Assembly: GCA_012797175.1 (NCBI GenBank)
Contig: JAAZPQ010000093.1
Span: 1-36,705, forward strand
DNA length: 36,705 nt
From: Bacillota bacterium
GTDB lineage: Bacteria; Bacillota; Dethiobacteria; DTU022
Direction of reading: 5' to 3'
Made by a program: the position numbers and the translations under genes. A model generated the notes under the pieces. The model was not told the DNA's origin. It did not search any database and saw only the letters and a program-made list of their open reading frames with translations. Shown here one piece after another: positions 29,300-36,705 of this stretch (position 1 is the stretch's first letter; each line of letters starts with the position of its first letter).

Positions 29300-31037
29300 G
29301 AAAATTTTGGTTAATTGTGATAACCGGGCAACGCGGGTGGCCATTCTCGAAGATAGCAAGCTGGTAGAGCTCTATATCGAGAGACCGTTGGAACAGCGTA
29401 TTATCGGTAACCTCTACAAGGGGATTGTCGCCAACGTCCTCCCTGGAATGCAGGCGGCATTCGTGGATATTGGACTTGAAAAAAATGCCTTTCTTTATGT
29501 TGATGACGTTTACACGGATAATGATGAGAAGCCGTACCCGGCCCGTCCGGCTATCGAGAAGCTACTTAATGTTGGTGAGGAGATTATTGTCCAGGTGGTT
29601 AAGGAACCATTTGGGAGCAAGGGCGCCAGGGTCACCGGGCAGATTACCCTTCCCGGGCGTTACCTGGTACTGGTACCGGGTGCCGATTATGTTGGTGTCT
29701 CCAGGCGAATAGAAAGTCAGATTGAAAAAGAGAGACTGCGACGCGAAGCCGAGCAAATGCGCCCCCCGGAGATGGGGCTGATTGTGCGGACCGTGGCTGA
29801 AGGGGCAGACGGGCAGACCCTTTCTCAAGATCTGCAGTTTTTAATGCAATTATGGCATCGTGTTCTGGCCCGTTTTCAACAGAAAACAGCGCCGGCGATT
29901 TTATACCAGGACCTCGCCTTAACCTGCCGCATTACCCGCGATCTCTTTGTCGAGGATTTTAACAGCTTCCTTATTGACAATGAGCACGAATATGAAAAAG
30001 TTTGTGAAATTCTTGACTGTTTTTCACCGCAACCGCCACTTAAACAGAAAGTTAGCTACTATCGCCATAGCGAACCTATTTTTGAGCGGTTTGGAGTGGA
30101 AAAAGAGATGGAGAGGGCTCTTCAGAGACAGGTCTGGCTGAAAAGCGGCGGATATCTTGTCTTTGACGAAGCCGAGGCTTTAACCGTAATTGATGTCAAT
30201 ACGGGGCGCTATATCGGGAGGCGCAACCTTGCCGAGACGATCTTAAAGACAAACCTCGAAGCGGCGGAGGAAATTGCCCGTCAGATTCGTTTGCGGGATA
30301 TCGGCGGTATTATTATCATTGATTTTATTGATATGACCATTGAAGAGCATCGCCAAAAAGTGTTAAGCAAGCTTAACGAATCGATCAAGCAAGATCGGAC
30401 CAAGACCTATGTGCTGGGGCTGACCAGCCTGGGCCTGGTAGAGATGACGCGAAAAAAAGTTCGGCAGGACCTGGCCGAAGTGCTGAAGCAGCACTGCCCT
30501 TACTGTAACGGCAGCGGGCGGGTCCTTACTCCGCTGGCCGCCTCTACGCACATCGAGCGGGAGTTGAAAAAAACACTGCAGAGAGCGCCGCGGGACGCGG
30601 TTCTGGTGGAGATGCACCACGAAGTGGCCTCTATAATTATCGGGACAGGTGGCGGCAACCTAAAAAAGATGGAAGAGGAGCTGGGCAAGCATATATTTAT
30701 TCGCGGCTCCGAGGATATGCATATTGAGCAGTACCGGATTATTGCCGCGGGAAGTCTAAATGAAATTGAAAAATTGGCTCTTCCTGTTTCACCGGGTGAG
30801 GTAATGGAGCTGTTTATTGAAGAGCCGCATGCCAGCGCTCCGGGAAACGGTATTGCCCGGCTACATGGTTATGTAATTAACGTGACCGGAGCCGGGGAGA
30901 TGGTCGGACAGGTAGTTCGGGCCGAGATTACCGAGGTTTGCCGGACATTTGCTCGGGCTCTTCCCGTAACTACCGGTAAAAAAAAGAGGAAGCGGGTGTT
31001 GAACGGCCCGGCCAAACAATCAAAAACATCAGTTTGA
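29292..31037 (+). CDS. rng: Ribonuclease E/G family protein
   Basis: NLYKGIVANVLPGMQAAFVDIGLEKNAFLYVDD, IIIDFIDM, CPYCNGSGRV; GGAAGGAGGTGAG SD before ATG 29292. Confidence 0.96.
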   Translation: MDKKILVNCDNRATRVAILEDSKLVELYIERPLEQRIIGNLYKGIVANVLPGMQAAFVDIGLEKNAFLYVDDVYTDNDEKPYPARPAIEKLLNVGEEIIVQVVKEPFGSKGARVTGQITLPGRYLVLVPGADYVGVSRRIESQIEKERLRREAEQMRPPEMGLIVRTVAEGADGQTLSQDLQFLMQLWHRVLARFQQKTAPAILYQDLALTCRITRDLFVEDFNSFLIDNEHEYEKVCEILDCFSPQPPLKQKVSYYRHSEPIFERFGVEKEMERALQRQVWLKSGGYLVFDEAEALTVIDVNTGRYIGRRNLAETILKTNLEAAEEIARQIRLRDIGGIIIIDFIDMTIEEHRQKVLSKLNESIKQDRTKTYVLGLTSLGLVEMTRKKVRQDLAEVLKQHCPYCNGSGRVLTPLAASTHIERELKKTLQRAPRDAVLVEMHHEVASIIIGTGGGNLKKMEEELGKHIFIRGSEDMHIEQYRIIAAGSLNEIEKLALPVSPGEVMELFIEEPHASAPGNGIARLHGYVINVTGAGEMVGQVVRAEITEVCRTFARALPVTTGKKKRKRVLNGPAKQSKTSV

Positions 31038-31062
31038 CAACGGAGACACCGCGTGCTAAAAT
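31034..31062 (+). promoter_or_regulatory. SigA promoter for rplU-rpmA
   Basis: TTGACA-N17-TAAAAT; -35 overlaps the rng stop codon. Confidence 0.75.
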
Positions 31063-31068
31063 CGGCGA

Positions 31069-31161
31069 TAGATTCTTACCGCTCGAAGAGGGCCGCTAAA
31101 AGCCGGTTTGCATTGATCTACCGGCTGCCTGCTTCGGCGAGTCCCGACGGGAAGGGGTTAA
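31069..31161 (+). ncRNA. Candidate ribosomal protein L21 leader
   Basis: About 90-nt structured 5' UTR: AGCCGGT...ACCGGCT hairpin and TCCCGACGGGA just before rplU. Confidence 0.45.
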
Positions 31162-31485
31162 ATGATGTACGCCATTATTGAGACCGGCGGTAAGCAGTAT
31201 CGTGTCGAGGAAGATAAAGCGATACGTGTAGAGAAACTGTCGACGGAAAAAGGCGAAGAAGTTGTTTTTGACCGCGTTTTACTTTACAGTGACGGCGCAG
31301 AAACCAAAATAGGCCGTCCCTATCTCGAAGATTGCCGGGTTAAGGGAAAGGTAACGTTGCAGGGGCGCGGGCGTAAAATTGTTGTTTTCAAGTATAAGCC
31401 AAAGAAAAATTATCGTCGGAAAAAGGGGCACCGGCAACCTTTTACCGAAGTCCTGATCAAGCAGATTGAAGTTGCGACGAAGTAA
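31162..31485 (+). CDS. rplU: 50S ribosomal protein L21
   Basis: [16 protein letters not shown]...[18 protein letters not shown]. Confidence 0.98.
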   Translation: MMYAIIETGGKQYRVEEDKAIRVEKLSTEKGEEVVFDRVLLYSDGAETKIGRPYLEDCRVKGKVTLQGRGRKIVVFKYKPKKNYRRKKGHRQPFTEVLIKQIEVATK

Positions 31486-31529
31486 TTATACGGCGGTCTA
31501 TTTTGCGGAATCAGCTAGGAGGTGTTTAA

Positions 31530-31802
31530 ATGGCGCATAAAAAAGGCGGGGGCAGTTCACGAAACGGCCGTGACAGTAAGGCTAAACGTCTCGGTGTAAA
31601 GCGCTATAGCGGCCAGGTAGTGAAAGCAGGTAGCATTCTCATTCGCCAGCGGGGCAGCCGTATTCATCCCGGTGTCAACGTTGGCAAGGGTAAAGATGAC
31701 ACTCTTTTTGCCAAGATCGACGGCCGGGTTGTCTACGAGCACGATCACCGCGCCAAAAAACAGGTCAGCGTTTATCCGCTGGAAAGCGAAGCGGTCATCT
31801 AA
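31530..31802 (+). CDS. rpmA: 50S ribosomal protein L27 (no N-terminal extension)
   Basis: [29 protein letters not shown]. Confidence 0.98.
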   Translation: MAHKKGGGSSRNGRDSKAKRLGVKRYSGQVVKAGSILIRQRGSRIHPGVNVGKGKDDTLFAKIDGRVVYEHDHRAKKQVSVYPLESEAVI

Positions 31803-31829
31803 AGCCCGGGGATGCCCCGGGCTTTTTTT
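31801..31829 (+). terminator. Rho-independent terminator after rpmA
   Basis: AAAGCCCGGGG-ATG-CCCCGGGCTTTTTTTC, 11-bp stem, T-run. Confidence 0.9.
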
Positions 31830-31845
31830 CAGTTAAAAGTAAGAA

Positions 31846-31881
31846 CCGGAAGGGCCGACCACTGTTTATCTTTCCTTCCGG
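31846..31881 (+). promoter_or_regulatory. Hairpin in the obg upstream region
   Basis: CCGGAAGG ... CCTTCCGG inverted repeat, 17 nt before the G9 tract. Confidence 0.4.
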
Positions 31882-31915
31882 GGGGCGAAAGCAGGTTGGG
31901 GGGGGGTGTAAGGTA

Positions 31916-33199
31916 ATTTTTGTCGATGAGATCTGGCTTGAGGTTAGCGGTGGCCGGGGCGGTGACGGGGCGGTCTCTTTTCGTCGTGAAAAATTTGTAC
32001 CCAGGGGCGGTCCCGACGGCGGTGATGGGGGCGACGGGGGAAGCGTCTTCCTGGTAGCCGATCCCTCCAAACAGAGCTTTCTAGACTTGCGCTACCAGCG
32101 CCACCAGCGGGCTCCCTCCGGAACCAACGGGCGAACCAAGAACCGGTACGGCCGGCGTGGTGCAGACCTGGTGATCCCGGTTCCGCCGGGGACCCTTGTC
32201 CGGAACGAAGAGGGGGACTTACTGACCGACCTGGCTTTCCCGGGGAAGAAAGTAAAGGTAGCCGCCGGGGGAGCTGGCGGGCGGGGCAACAAAAGGTTCG
32301 CCACCTCGAGAAATCAGGCGCCACGGCACGCCGAAAAGGGTTTGCCCGGAGAGCAGCGTAAAATTTACCTTGAACTGAAGCTGCTTGCCCAGGTCGGGCT
32401 GGTTGGTTTTCCGAATGCCGGAAAATCAACACTGCTTTCGCGCATTACCTCGGCCCGCCCGAAAGTGGCCGATTATCCCTTTACGACCCTGGCGCCGCAA
32501 TTGGGCCTGGTGGAGACAGAAAGAGGAGAGAGTTTTGTCGTTGCCGATCTGCCGGGTTTAATCACCGGGGCGCATCGCGGGGCTGGCTTGGGGCACCGTT
32601 TTTTAAAACATGTCGAGCGAAACCTCCTTCTTTTGATGGTCATCGATCTTTCACCCATGGCCCGACCCGAACCGGTCGAAGCGTATAGAGAGCTGATCAA
32701 AGAACTTGTACTATACAATGAGCGGCTGGCAAGCTATCCCCGTATTGTTGCCGGGAACAAGAGGGATCTGCCGGGGACGGAAGAGAATCTAGACCGGCTG
32801 TGCCGTGCCATTGAAAAAGAAGAGGGGGCCCCGGTAAAGATATTTGGGATCTCTGCGGCTACCGGTCTCGGGGTGAAGGAGCTTGTTCACCATCTCGCGG
32901 CAGAGGTGGCGCGTCTCTCGGTCTTACCACCGACCGGGCCCGATGAAGAGGTCTTCAGGCCAAGGCCTCCGGAGCAGGAGAGCGCCCTTGTTGTCAAGAA
33001 AAGAGGAGATATTTACCAGGTTTACGGCAGCCGTATTGAAAGAGTAGCTGCGCAAACCGATTTTGAAAATGAAGAATCGCTGCAACGGTTTCAGCGATAC
33101 TGCCGACGTTGCGGACTGGAGAAGGAATTAAAAAGAATGGGTGTCAAAGCAGGAGATACGGTCTGCATCGGCGAAGAAGAATTTTACTATGATGCATAA
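31916..33199 (+). CDS. obg: GTPase Obg/CgtA (ORF track truncated to TTG 32087; homology extends to ATT 31916)
   Basis: Upstream in-frame (I)FVDEIWLEVSGGRGGDGAVSFRREKFVPRGGPDGGDGGDGG matches the Obg N-terminus; GFPNAGKSTLLSRIT, DLPGLI, NKRDL. Confidence 0.95.
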   Translation: MFVDEIWLEVSGGRGGDGAVSFRREKFVPRGGPDGGDGGDGGSVFLVADPSKQSFLDLRYQRHQRAPSGTNGRTKNRYGRRGADLVIPVPPGTLVRNEEGDLLTDLAFPGKKVKVAAGGAGGRGNKRFATSRNQAPRHAEKGLPGEQRKIYLELKLLAQVGLVGFPNAGKSTLLSRITSARPKVADYPFTTLAPQLGLVETERGESFVVADLPGLITGAHRGAGLGHRFLKHVERNLLLLMVIDLSPMARPEPVEAYRELIKELVLYNERLASYPRIVAGNKRDLPGTEENLDRLCRAIEKEEGAPVKIFGISAATGLGVKELVHHLAAEVARLSVLPPTGPDEEVFRPRPPEQESALVVKKRGDIYQVYGSRIERVAAQTDFENEESLQRFQRYCRRCGLEKELKRMGVKAGDTVCIGEEEFYYDA

Positions 33200-33222
33200 A
33201 GTATGTAGAGGAGCTTGCGCCT

Positions 33223-33861
33223 TTGTCTTTACCACCCAGCCATAAACCTGGCCAGCTGAACATCGGCCTTATGGGCGGTACTTTTGACCCCATCCATATT
33301 GGTCACCTGGTTACAGCAGAGGAAGCGAGGCAGCAGTTTTCTCTGGATTATGTTATCTTTATCCCGGCGGGCTTGCCGCCACATAAAGATAAAGAGCAGG
33401 TTTCACCGGCAGAGCACCGCTACCTGATGACGATCCTTGCCGTAATGTCCAATCCCTCGTTTATAGTTTCCCGCGTGGAGGTAGATAAAAAAGAACCCTC
33501 CTATACTATCGATACGATTCGCTATTTTACCACCCACGGCGCTCCCGGAGCCAATCTCTTTTTTATCACCGGGGCCGATGCTATTCTGGAGATATTTACC
33601 TGGAAGGATTATTCTGCCTTAATGAATCAATGTACATTTATTGCCGTTTCACGACCGGAATATCCTTTGGAAAAACTCGGTGAAATGACGGAAAAACTTT
33701 GTCCGGAGATGAAATCAAAAATACATCTGCTCGAAATACCGGCCCTGGCCATATCCTCTACCTTTATTCGCAAACGAGCCGCTTTGGGAAAGACGATCAA
33801 ATACCTGACTCCGGAGCCGGTGGAACAATACATTAAAAAACACGGCCTTTATAAAAAATAG
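33223..33861 (+). CDS. nadD: Nicotinate-nucleotide adenylyltransferase
   Basis: IGLMGGTFDPIHIGHLVTAEEA, ISSTFIRKR. Confidence 0.96.
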   Translation: MSLPPSHKPGQLNIGLMGGTFDPIHIGHLVTAEEARQQFSLDYVIFIPAGLPPHKDKEQVSPAEHRYLMTILAVMSNPSFIVSRVEVDKKEPSYTIDTIRYFTTHGAPGANLFFITGADAILEIFTWKDYSALMNQCTFIAVSRPEYPLEKLGEMTEKLCPEMKSKIHLLEIPALAISSTFIRKRAALGKTIKYLTPEPVEQYIKKHGLYKK

Positions 33862-33910
33862 TTTGTTAACTGTGGAAATAGGTTATAATATTGATGGAGG
33901 TGACAGCTTT

Positions 33911-34165
33911 ATGGTAAAAACGTTATACGTGGGGAATATTCCCTGGAGCACTACAGAAAGCCAGCTGGAAGAATTTTTTGCGCAATACGGCCAGGTATTG
34001 GGTTGCCGGATCATTACCGAAAGGTCAACGGGCCGTTCCAGGGGGTACGGGTTTATCGAGGTTAACGAAGACGAAATGGAAGAGATTATGGAAAAAACAA
34101 ACGGAGTAGATCTTGATGGACGGAAGATTGTGGTGAACGAAGCGAAGCCGCGGGAACAATTCTAA
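33911..34165 (+). CDS. Single-domain RRM RNA-binding protein
   Basis: RNP2 LYVGNI and RNP1 RGYGFIEV; GGAGGTGA SD; TATAAT box at 33884-33889. Confidence 0.93.
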   Translation: MVKTLYVGNIPWSTTESQLEEFFAQYGQVLGCRIITERSTGRSRGYGFIEVNEDEMEEIMEKTNGVDLDGRKIVVNEAKPREQF

Positions 34166-34261
34166 GAGCAGGGTAGAAAGAACGTTTTAAATGACGCAAT
34201 TTTCCGGACAGTTAAGATCCGGCCGGGCGGTATCGTCTGGAGAGTAAAAGATTGACAGATA

Positions 34262-34840
34262 ATGGGCATAGAAAATTATCAAAGACCGATAAGGATTCAT
34301 CTTGGTGCAGAGCTTTATCAGCATTCCGTAGGGGTGGCTGAAACCGCGGCTACCCTGGCCGCTCGCTACCGGGGGGACAGGCACCGGGCCTACTTGGCTG
34401 GTTTGCTTCATGACTACGGAAAAGGTTACAGCCATATTGAACTCTATCGAAAAGCTGAGCAGATGGGGTTATGTCTCGACCGGGTTAGCCTGGAAGAAAA
34501 GGGGCTGCTGCATGCCCCGGTCGGGGCCGCCCTTTTGCCGGTCGAGCTGGGGGTAACCGATTCCGCGGTGATCAAAGCCGTGGCTTACCATACTACCGGA
34601 CGGGCGCAGATGTCACTGTTGGAGAAGATTCTCTACCTGGCCGATATTATCGAGCCGGGGCGAGAGTTTGACGGGGTGGAGAAACTAAGGGAGATCGCCC
34701 ACGCAGATCTGGAAAGAGCTCTTTTAGCGGCAGTGGAGCAAACGATTCAATCAGTGCTTAAAAAGGGCCTGTTGCTCCATCCCCGTTCAGTTCAATTTCG
34801 GAATAGCTTACTGGCTGGCATCAGGGCGAACGGAGGCTGA
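34262..34840 (+). CDS. yqeK: HD-domain protein YqeK (predicted Ap4A hydrolase)
   Basis: LYQHSVGVAETAATLA, AGLLHDYGKGYSH, ILYLADIIEPGR. Confidence 0.94.
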   Translation: MGIENYQRPIRIHLGAELYQHSVGVAETAATLAARYRGDRHRAYLAGLLHDYGKGYSHIELYRKAEQMGLCLDRVSLEEKGLLHAPVGAALLPVELGVTDSAVIKAVAYHTTGRAQMSLLEKILYLADIIEPGREFDGVEKLREIAHADLERALLAAVEQTIQSVLKKGLLLHPRSVQFRNSLLAGIRANGG

Positions 34841-34843
34841 AAG

Positions 34844-36052
34844 ATGTACTACAGCAGGTCATACCTGCTGCAGAAGTCGAAAAAACCGGTGCGCCGCAAG
34901 GGTAAGAGGATAATTATTCTTATTGCGTTAATGATACTTATCCTGGTAGTAGCTTTCTCGGTTAATCTTATCTCGATCTTTCATTCTATTCATAACAATG
35001 CCGATTGGGCGCAGGCTTTGCGCTTGCAGAAGGGCGGGGATGAGCGGGTCTACCTTCTCTACGGGGTTGATTTTTGGGGAGCAAATCCCTATGTAGAACG
35101 TCTGCTGATGCTTTATCATGACACTTTCAACGAGACCCTCAGCTTACTTTATATTCCCGGTAATACGATGATTGAGGTTGAAAACAGCTCTCCAGAAGCT
35201 CTTGGCCGGCTTTACCCTGATCTTGATGAACCCGCCTTTATCGAGCAGGTCCAAGAGCTGACCGGTATTTCGGTGCATCATTATGCTGCTCTAAATTACC
35301 AGGGAATCATAGTTTTAGGAGACTACCTGGGCGGCGTAGAAAAAAGCGAACTGGGTGGAGAGGAAGGCGGGGGTGCTTTACTGCCCCGGGAGAAGAAGCG
35401 GTTGAGCGGGTTTGAACTCTACCGTTACTTTTTAACGGCTGACCATAGTGAACCGCCCTGGGAGCAGCTGAACCGTCAGCAGAGGGTTTTGGCAGGCCTA
35501 TGGAATAAGATGGAGCAAAAAAAGTTTTGGCACTGGCCGAAGATGATCAAGCTGCTTTCACCTTACCTGGAGACCGACCTCTCCTGGCGCGAGTTGACCG
35601 CCTTGCGTGAGCAATTTGCCGAATATAAGTTTACTGAGATGAGACAACTGGTTCTTTCGGGGAAAGAAGAGGTTATTGACGGCTGCCTTTACTGGGTGCC
35701 CGATGTAGAATCGTTAAAGGATATCGTGCGTTTACTTAACGAAGGTTACCTGGTGATACCCTCAGAGGTTAAGGTCGAGGTGCTTAACGGCAGTGGTGTA
35801 GAAGGCCTTGCTGTCGAGGTTGCCGCCTTGCTCCAGCAAGAGGGATTCCAGGTCGTTAAAACAGGGAATGCCGATCATTTTGATTACGCGGCGACACAGG
35901 TCATTGCCTTGGGTGAAGTTGTGGACAAGGCCCGGGCAGCGGCCCTCTATATTCCCGGCGCCTCAATGCTCCATCAATATGATCCAGAAGCTCAAATCGA
36001 TGTGACTGTAATTATTGGCCAAAACTATGCGGAATATCTAAAAGATCCTTAG
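34844..36052 (+). CDS. LCP-like membrane protein with LytR_C domain (divergent LCP core)
   Basis: N-terminal TM, YGVDFWG...SLLYIPGNTMIEV, LNRQQRVLAGL, C-terminal VEVLNGSGVEGLAVEVAALLQQEGF. Confidence 0.8.
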   Translation: MYYSRSYLLQKSKKPVRRKGKRIIILIALMILILVVAFSVNLISIFHSIHNNADWAQALRLQKGGDERVYLLYGVDFWGANPYVERLLMLYHDTFNETLSLLYIPGNTMIEVENSSPEALGRLYPDLDEPAFIEQVQELTGISVHHYAALNYQGIIVLGDYLGGVEKSELGGEEGGGALLPREKKRLSGFELYRYFLTADHSEPPWEQLNRQQRVLAGLWNKMEQKKFWHWPKMIKLLSPYLETDLSWRELTALREQFAEYKFTEMRQLVLSGKEEVIDGCLYWVPDVESLKDIVRLLNEGYLVIPSEVKVEVLNGSGVEGLAVEVAALLQQEGFQVVKTGNADHFDYAATQVIALGEVVDKARAAALYIPGASMLHQYDPEAQIDVTVIIGQNYAEYLKDP

Positions 36053-36076
36053 AATACCTTTAAGGAGGTGGACTGC

Positions 36077-36433
36077 TTGCCGGGATTGCCAAGCGGCTCC
36101 CGAAAGCTAGCTTTATGGGCAGCTGAACTGGCCGCAGAGAAAAAGGCAGAAGATCTGACCTTGTTGGAAGTAGGCCGGGTCTCCATTGTTGCCGACTACT
36201 TTCTGATCGCCACCGGTGCAACACGGGTTCAGGTCCAGACCATTTGTGACTATCTGCTTGAAAAGGTAAAAGAGGCGGGGCTTTCCCCGTTGCGGATGGA
36301 AGGTTATCGCGAAGGATGGTGGGTTATACTGGATTTTGGCGACCTGGTAGTGCACTTATTACAGCCTGAAGCGAGGGAGTTTTACAAGCTGGAGCGGCTC
36401 TGGAGCAGAGCGCCGGTAATTAAAATCCAGTAG
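36077..36433 (+). CDS. rsfS: Ribosome silencing factor RsfS
   Basis: KKAEDLTLLEVGRVSIVADYFLIATG, EGYREGWWVILDFGDLVVHLLQPEAREFYKLERLW; AAGGAGG SD before TTG 36077. Confidence 0.95.
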   Translation: MPGLPSGSRKLALWAAELAAEKKAEDLTLLEVGRVSIVADYFLIATGATRVQVQTICDYLLEKVKEAGLSPLRMEGYREGWWVILDFGDLVVHLLQPEAREFYKLERLWSRAPVIKIQ

Positions 36434-36595
36434 AAACACCTTGGAGACGGGGGTGGCAGGCAAAGAAAAATAGGCAGAGCAATGACCGGCGGTGGCTATT
36501 TAATGGTTCTTGCCCCTGTCAAGATCCTTTTCATAATTGTTGCTGTAGTTTTGTTATCCAATACGGTCAATGAAGGAACCCCGCCAAACTACTGC

Positions 36596-36624
36596 TTGAC
36601 AAGGCGTGGCCTGGTGCGTATAAT
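36596..36624 (+). promoter_or_regulatory. Consensus SigA promoter
   Basis: TTGACA-N17-TATAAT, perfect boxes and spacing. Confidence 0.85.
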
Positions 36625-36631
36625 CGATCAT

Positions 36632-36705
36632 GTATTCACGTAAAACTTTAAGTAGTATGATATAGAATTGACTCCATGAAGGGGAGTATTAGGCAACAAC
36701 CTGGC
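36632..36705 (+). promoter_or_regulatory. Start of a structured leader, possibly a T-box upstream of an off-window aminoacyl-tRNA synthetase
   Basis: ATGAAGGGGAGTATTAGGCAACAACCTGGC after a consensus promoter; truncated by window end. Confidence 0.3.

Noticed and set aside
1-36705. CRISPR arrays, tRNA/rRNA genes, transposases, phage or toxin-antitoxin modules
   Set aside because: Looked for and not seen; gene content is housekeeping plus the Rnf cluster

Overview
The window reads as a core-genome segment of a Clostridia-like Firmicute. It is densely coding and almost entirely on the + strand. Order: lon (5' truncated), engB/ysxC, an orphan HgdC/BadF-type activase, a minus-strand bioY-birA island, valS, folC, a tiny hyper-acidic lipoprotein, a PflA-like radical SAM protein, rnfCDGEAB-apbE, a Gx/HepI-like membrane protein, maf, radC, mreBCD, mrdA (PBP2), rodA, a SpoIVFA-like M23 protein, a SpoIVFB-like M50 protease, TIGR03960 radical SAM, a DUF2344 protein, rng, rplU, rpmA, obg, nadD, a single-RRM protein, yqeK, a divergent LCP/LytR_C protein, rsfS, and a promoter plus leader running off the right edge. 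I see no CRISPR array, tRNA, rRNA, transposase or phage module, and no clear multi-gene novel defence or metabolic system. Points most worth a second look: (1) obg, engB and mreD appear to lack ATG/GTG/TTG at the homology-supported start and instead have AUU/AUC(/AUA) about 9 nt after a G-rich tract; (2) L27 lacks the Firmicutes N-terminal extension and the Prp protease gene (ysxB) is missing from its usual rplU-rpmA slot; (3) RnfG has two FMN-binding domains; (4) a 68-aa lipoprotein with a nearly all-Asp/Glu mature chain, downstream of a perfect 20-bp palindrome; (5) a candidate minus-strand sRNA between birA and valS; (6) an LCP-like protein that seems to have lost signature residues; (7) a single-RRM protein between nadD and yqeK. 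All calls come from reading the sequence and the supplied translations; no searches were run.
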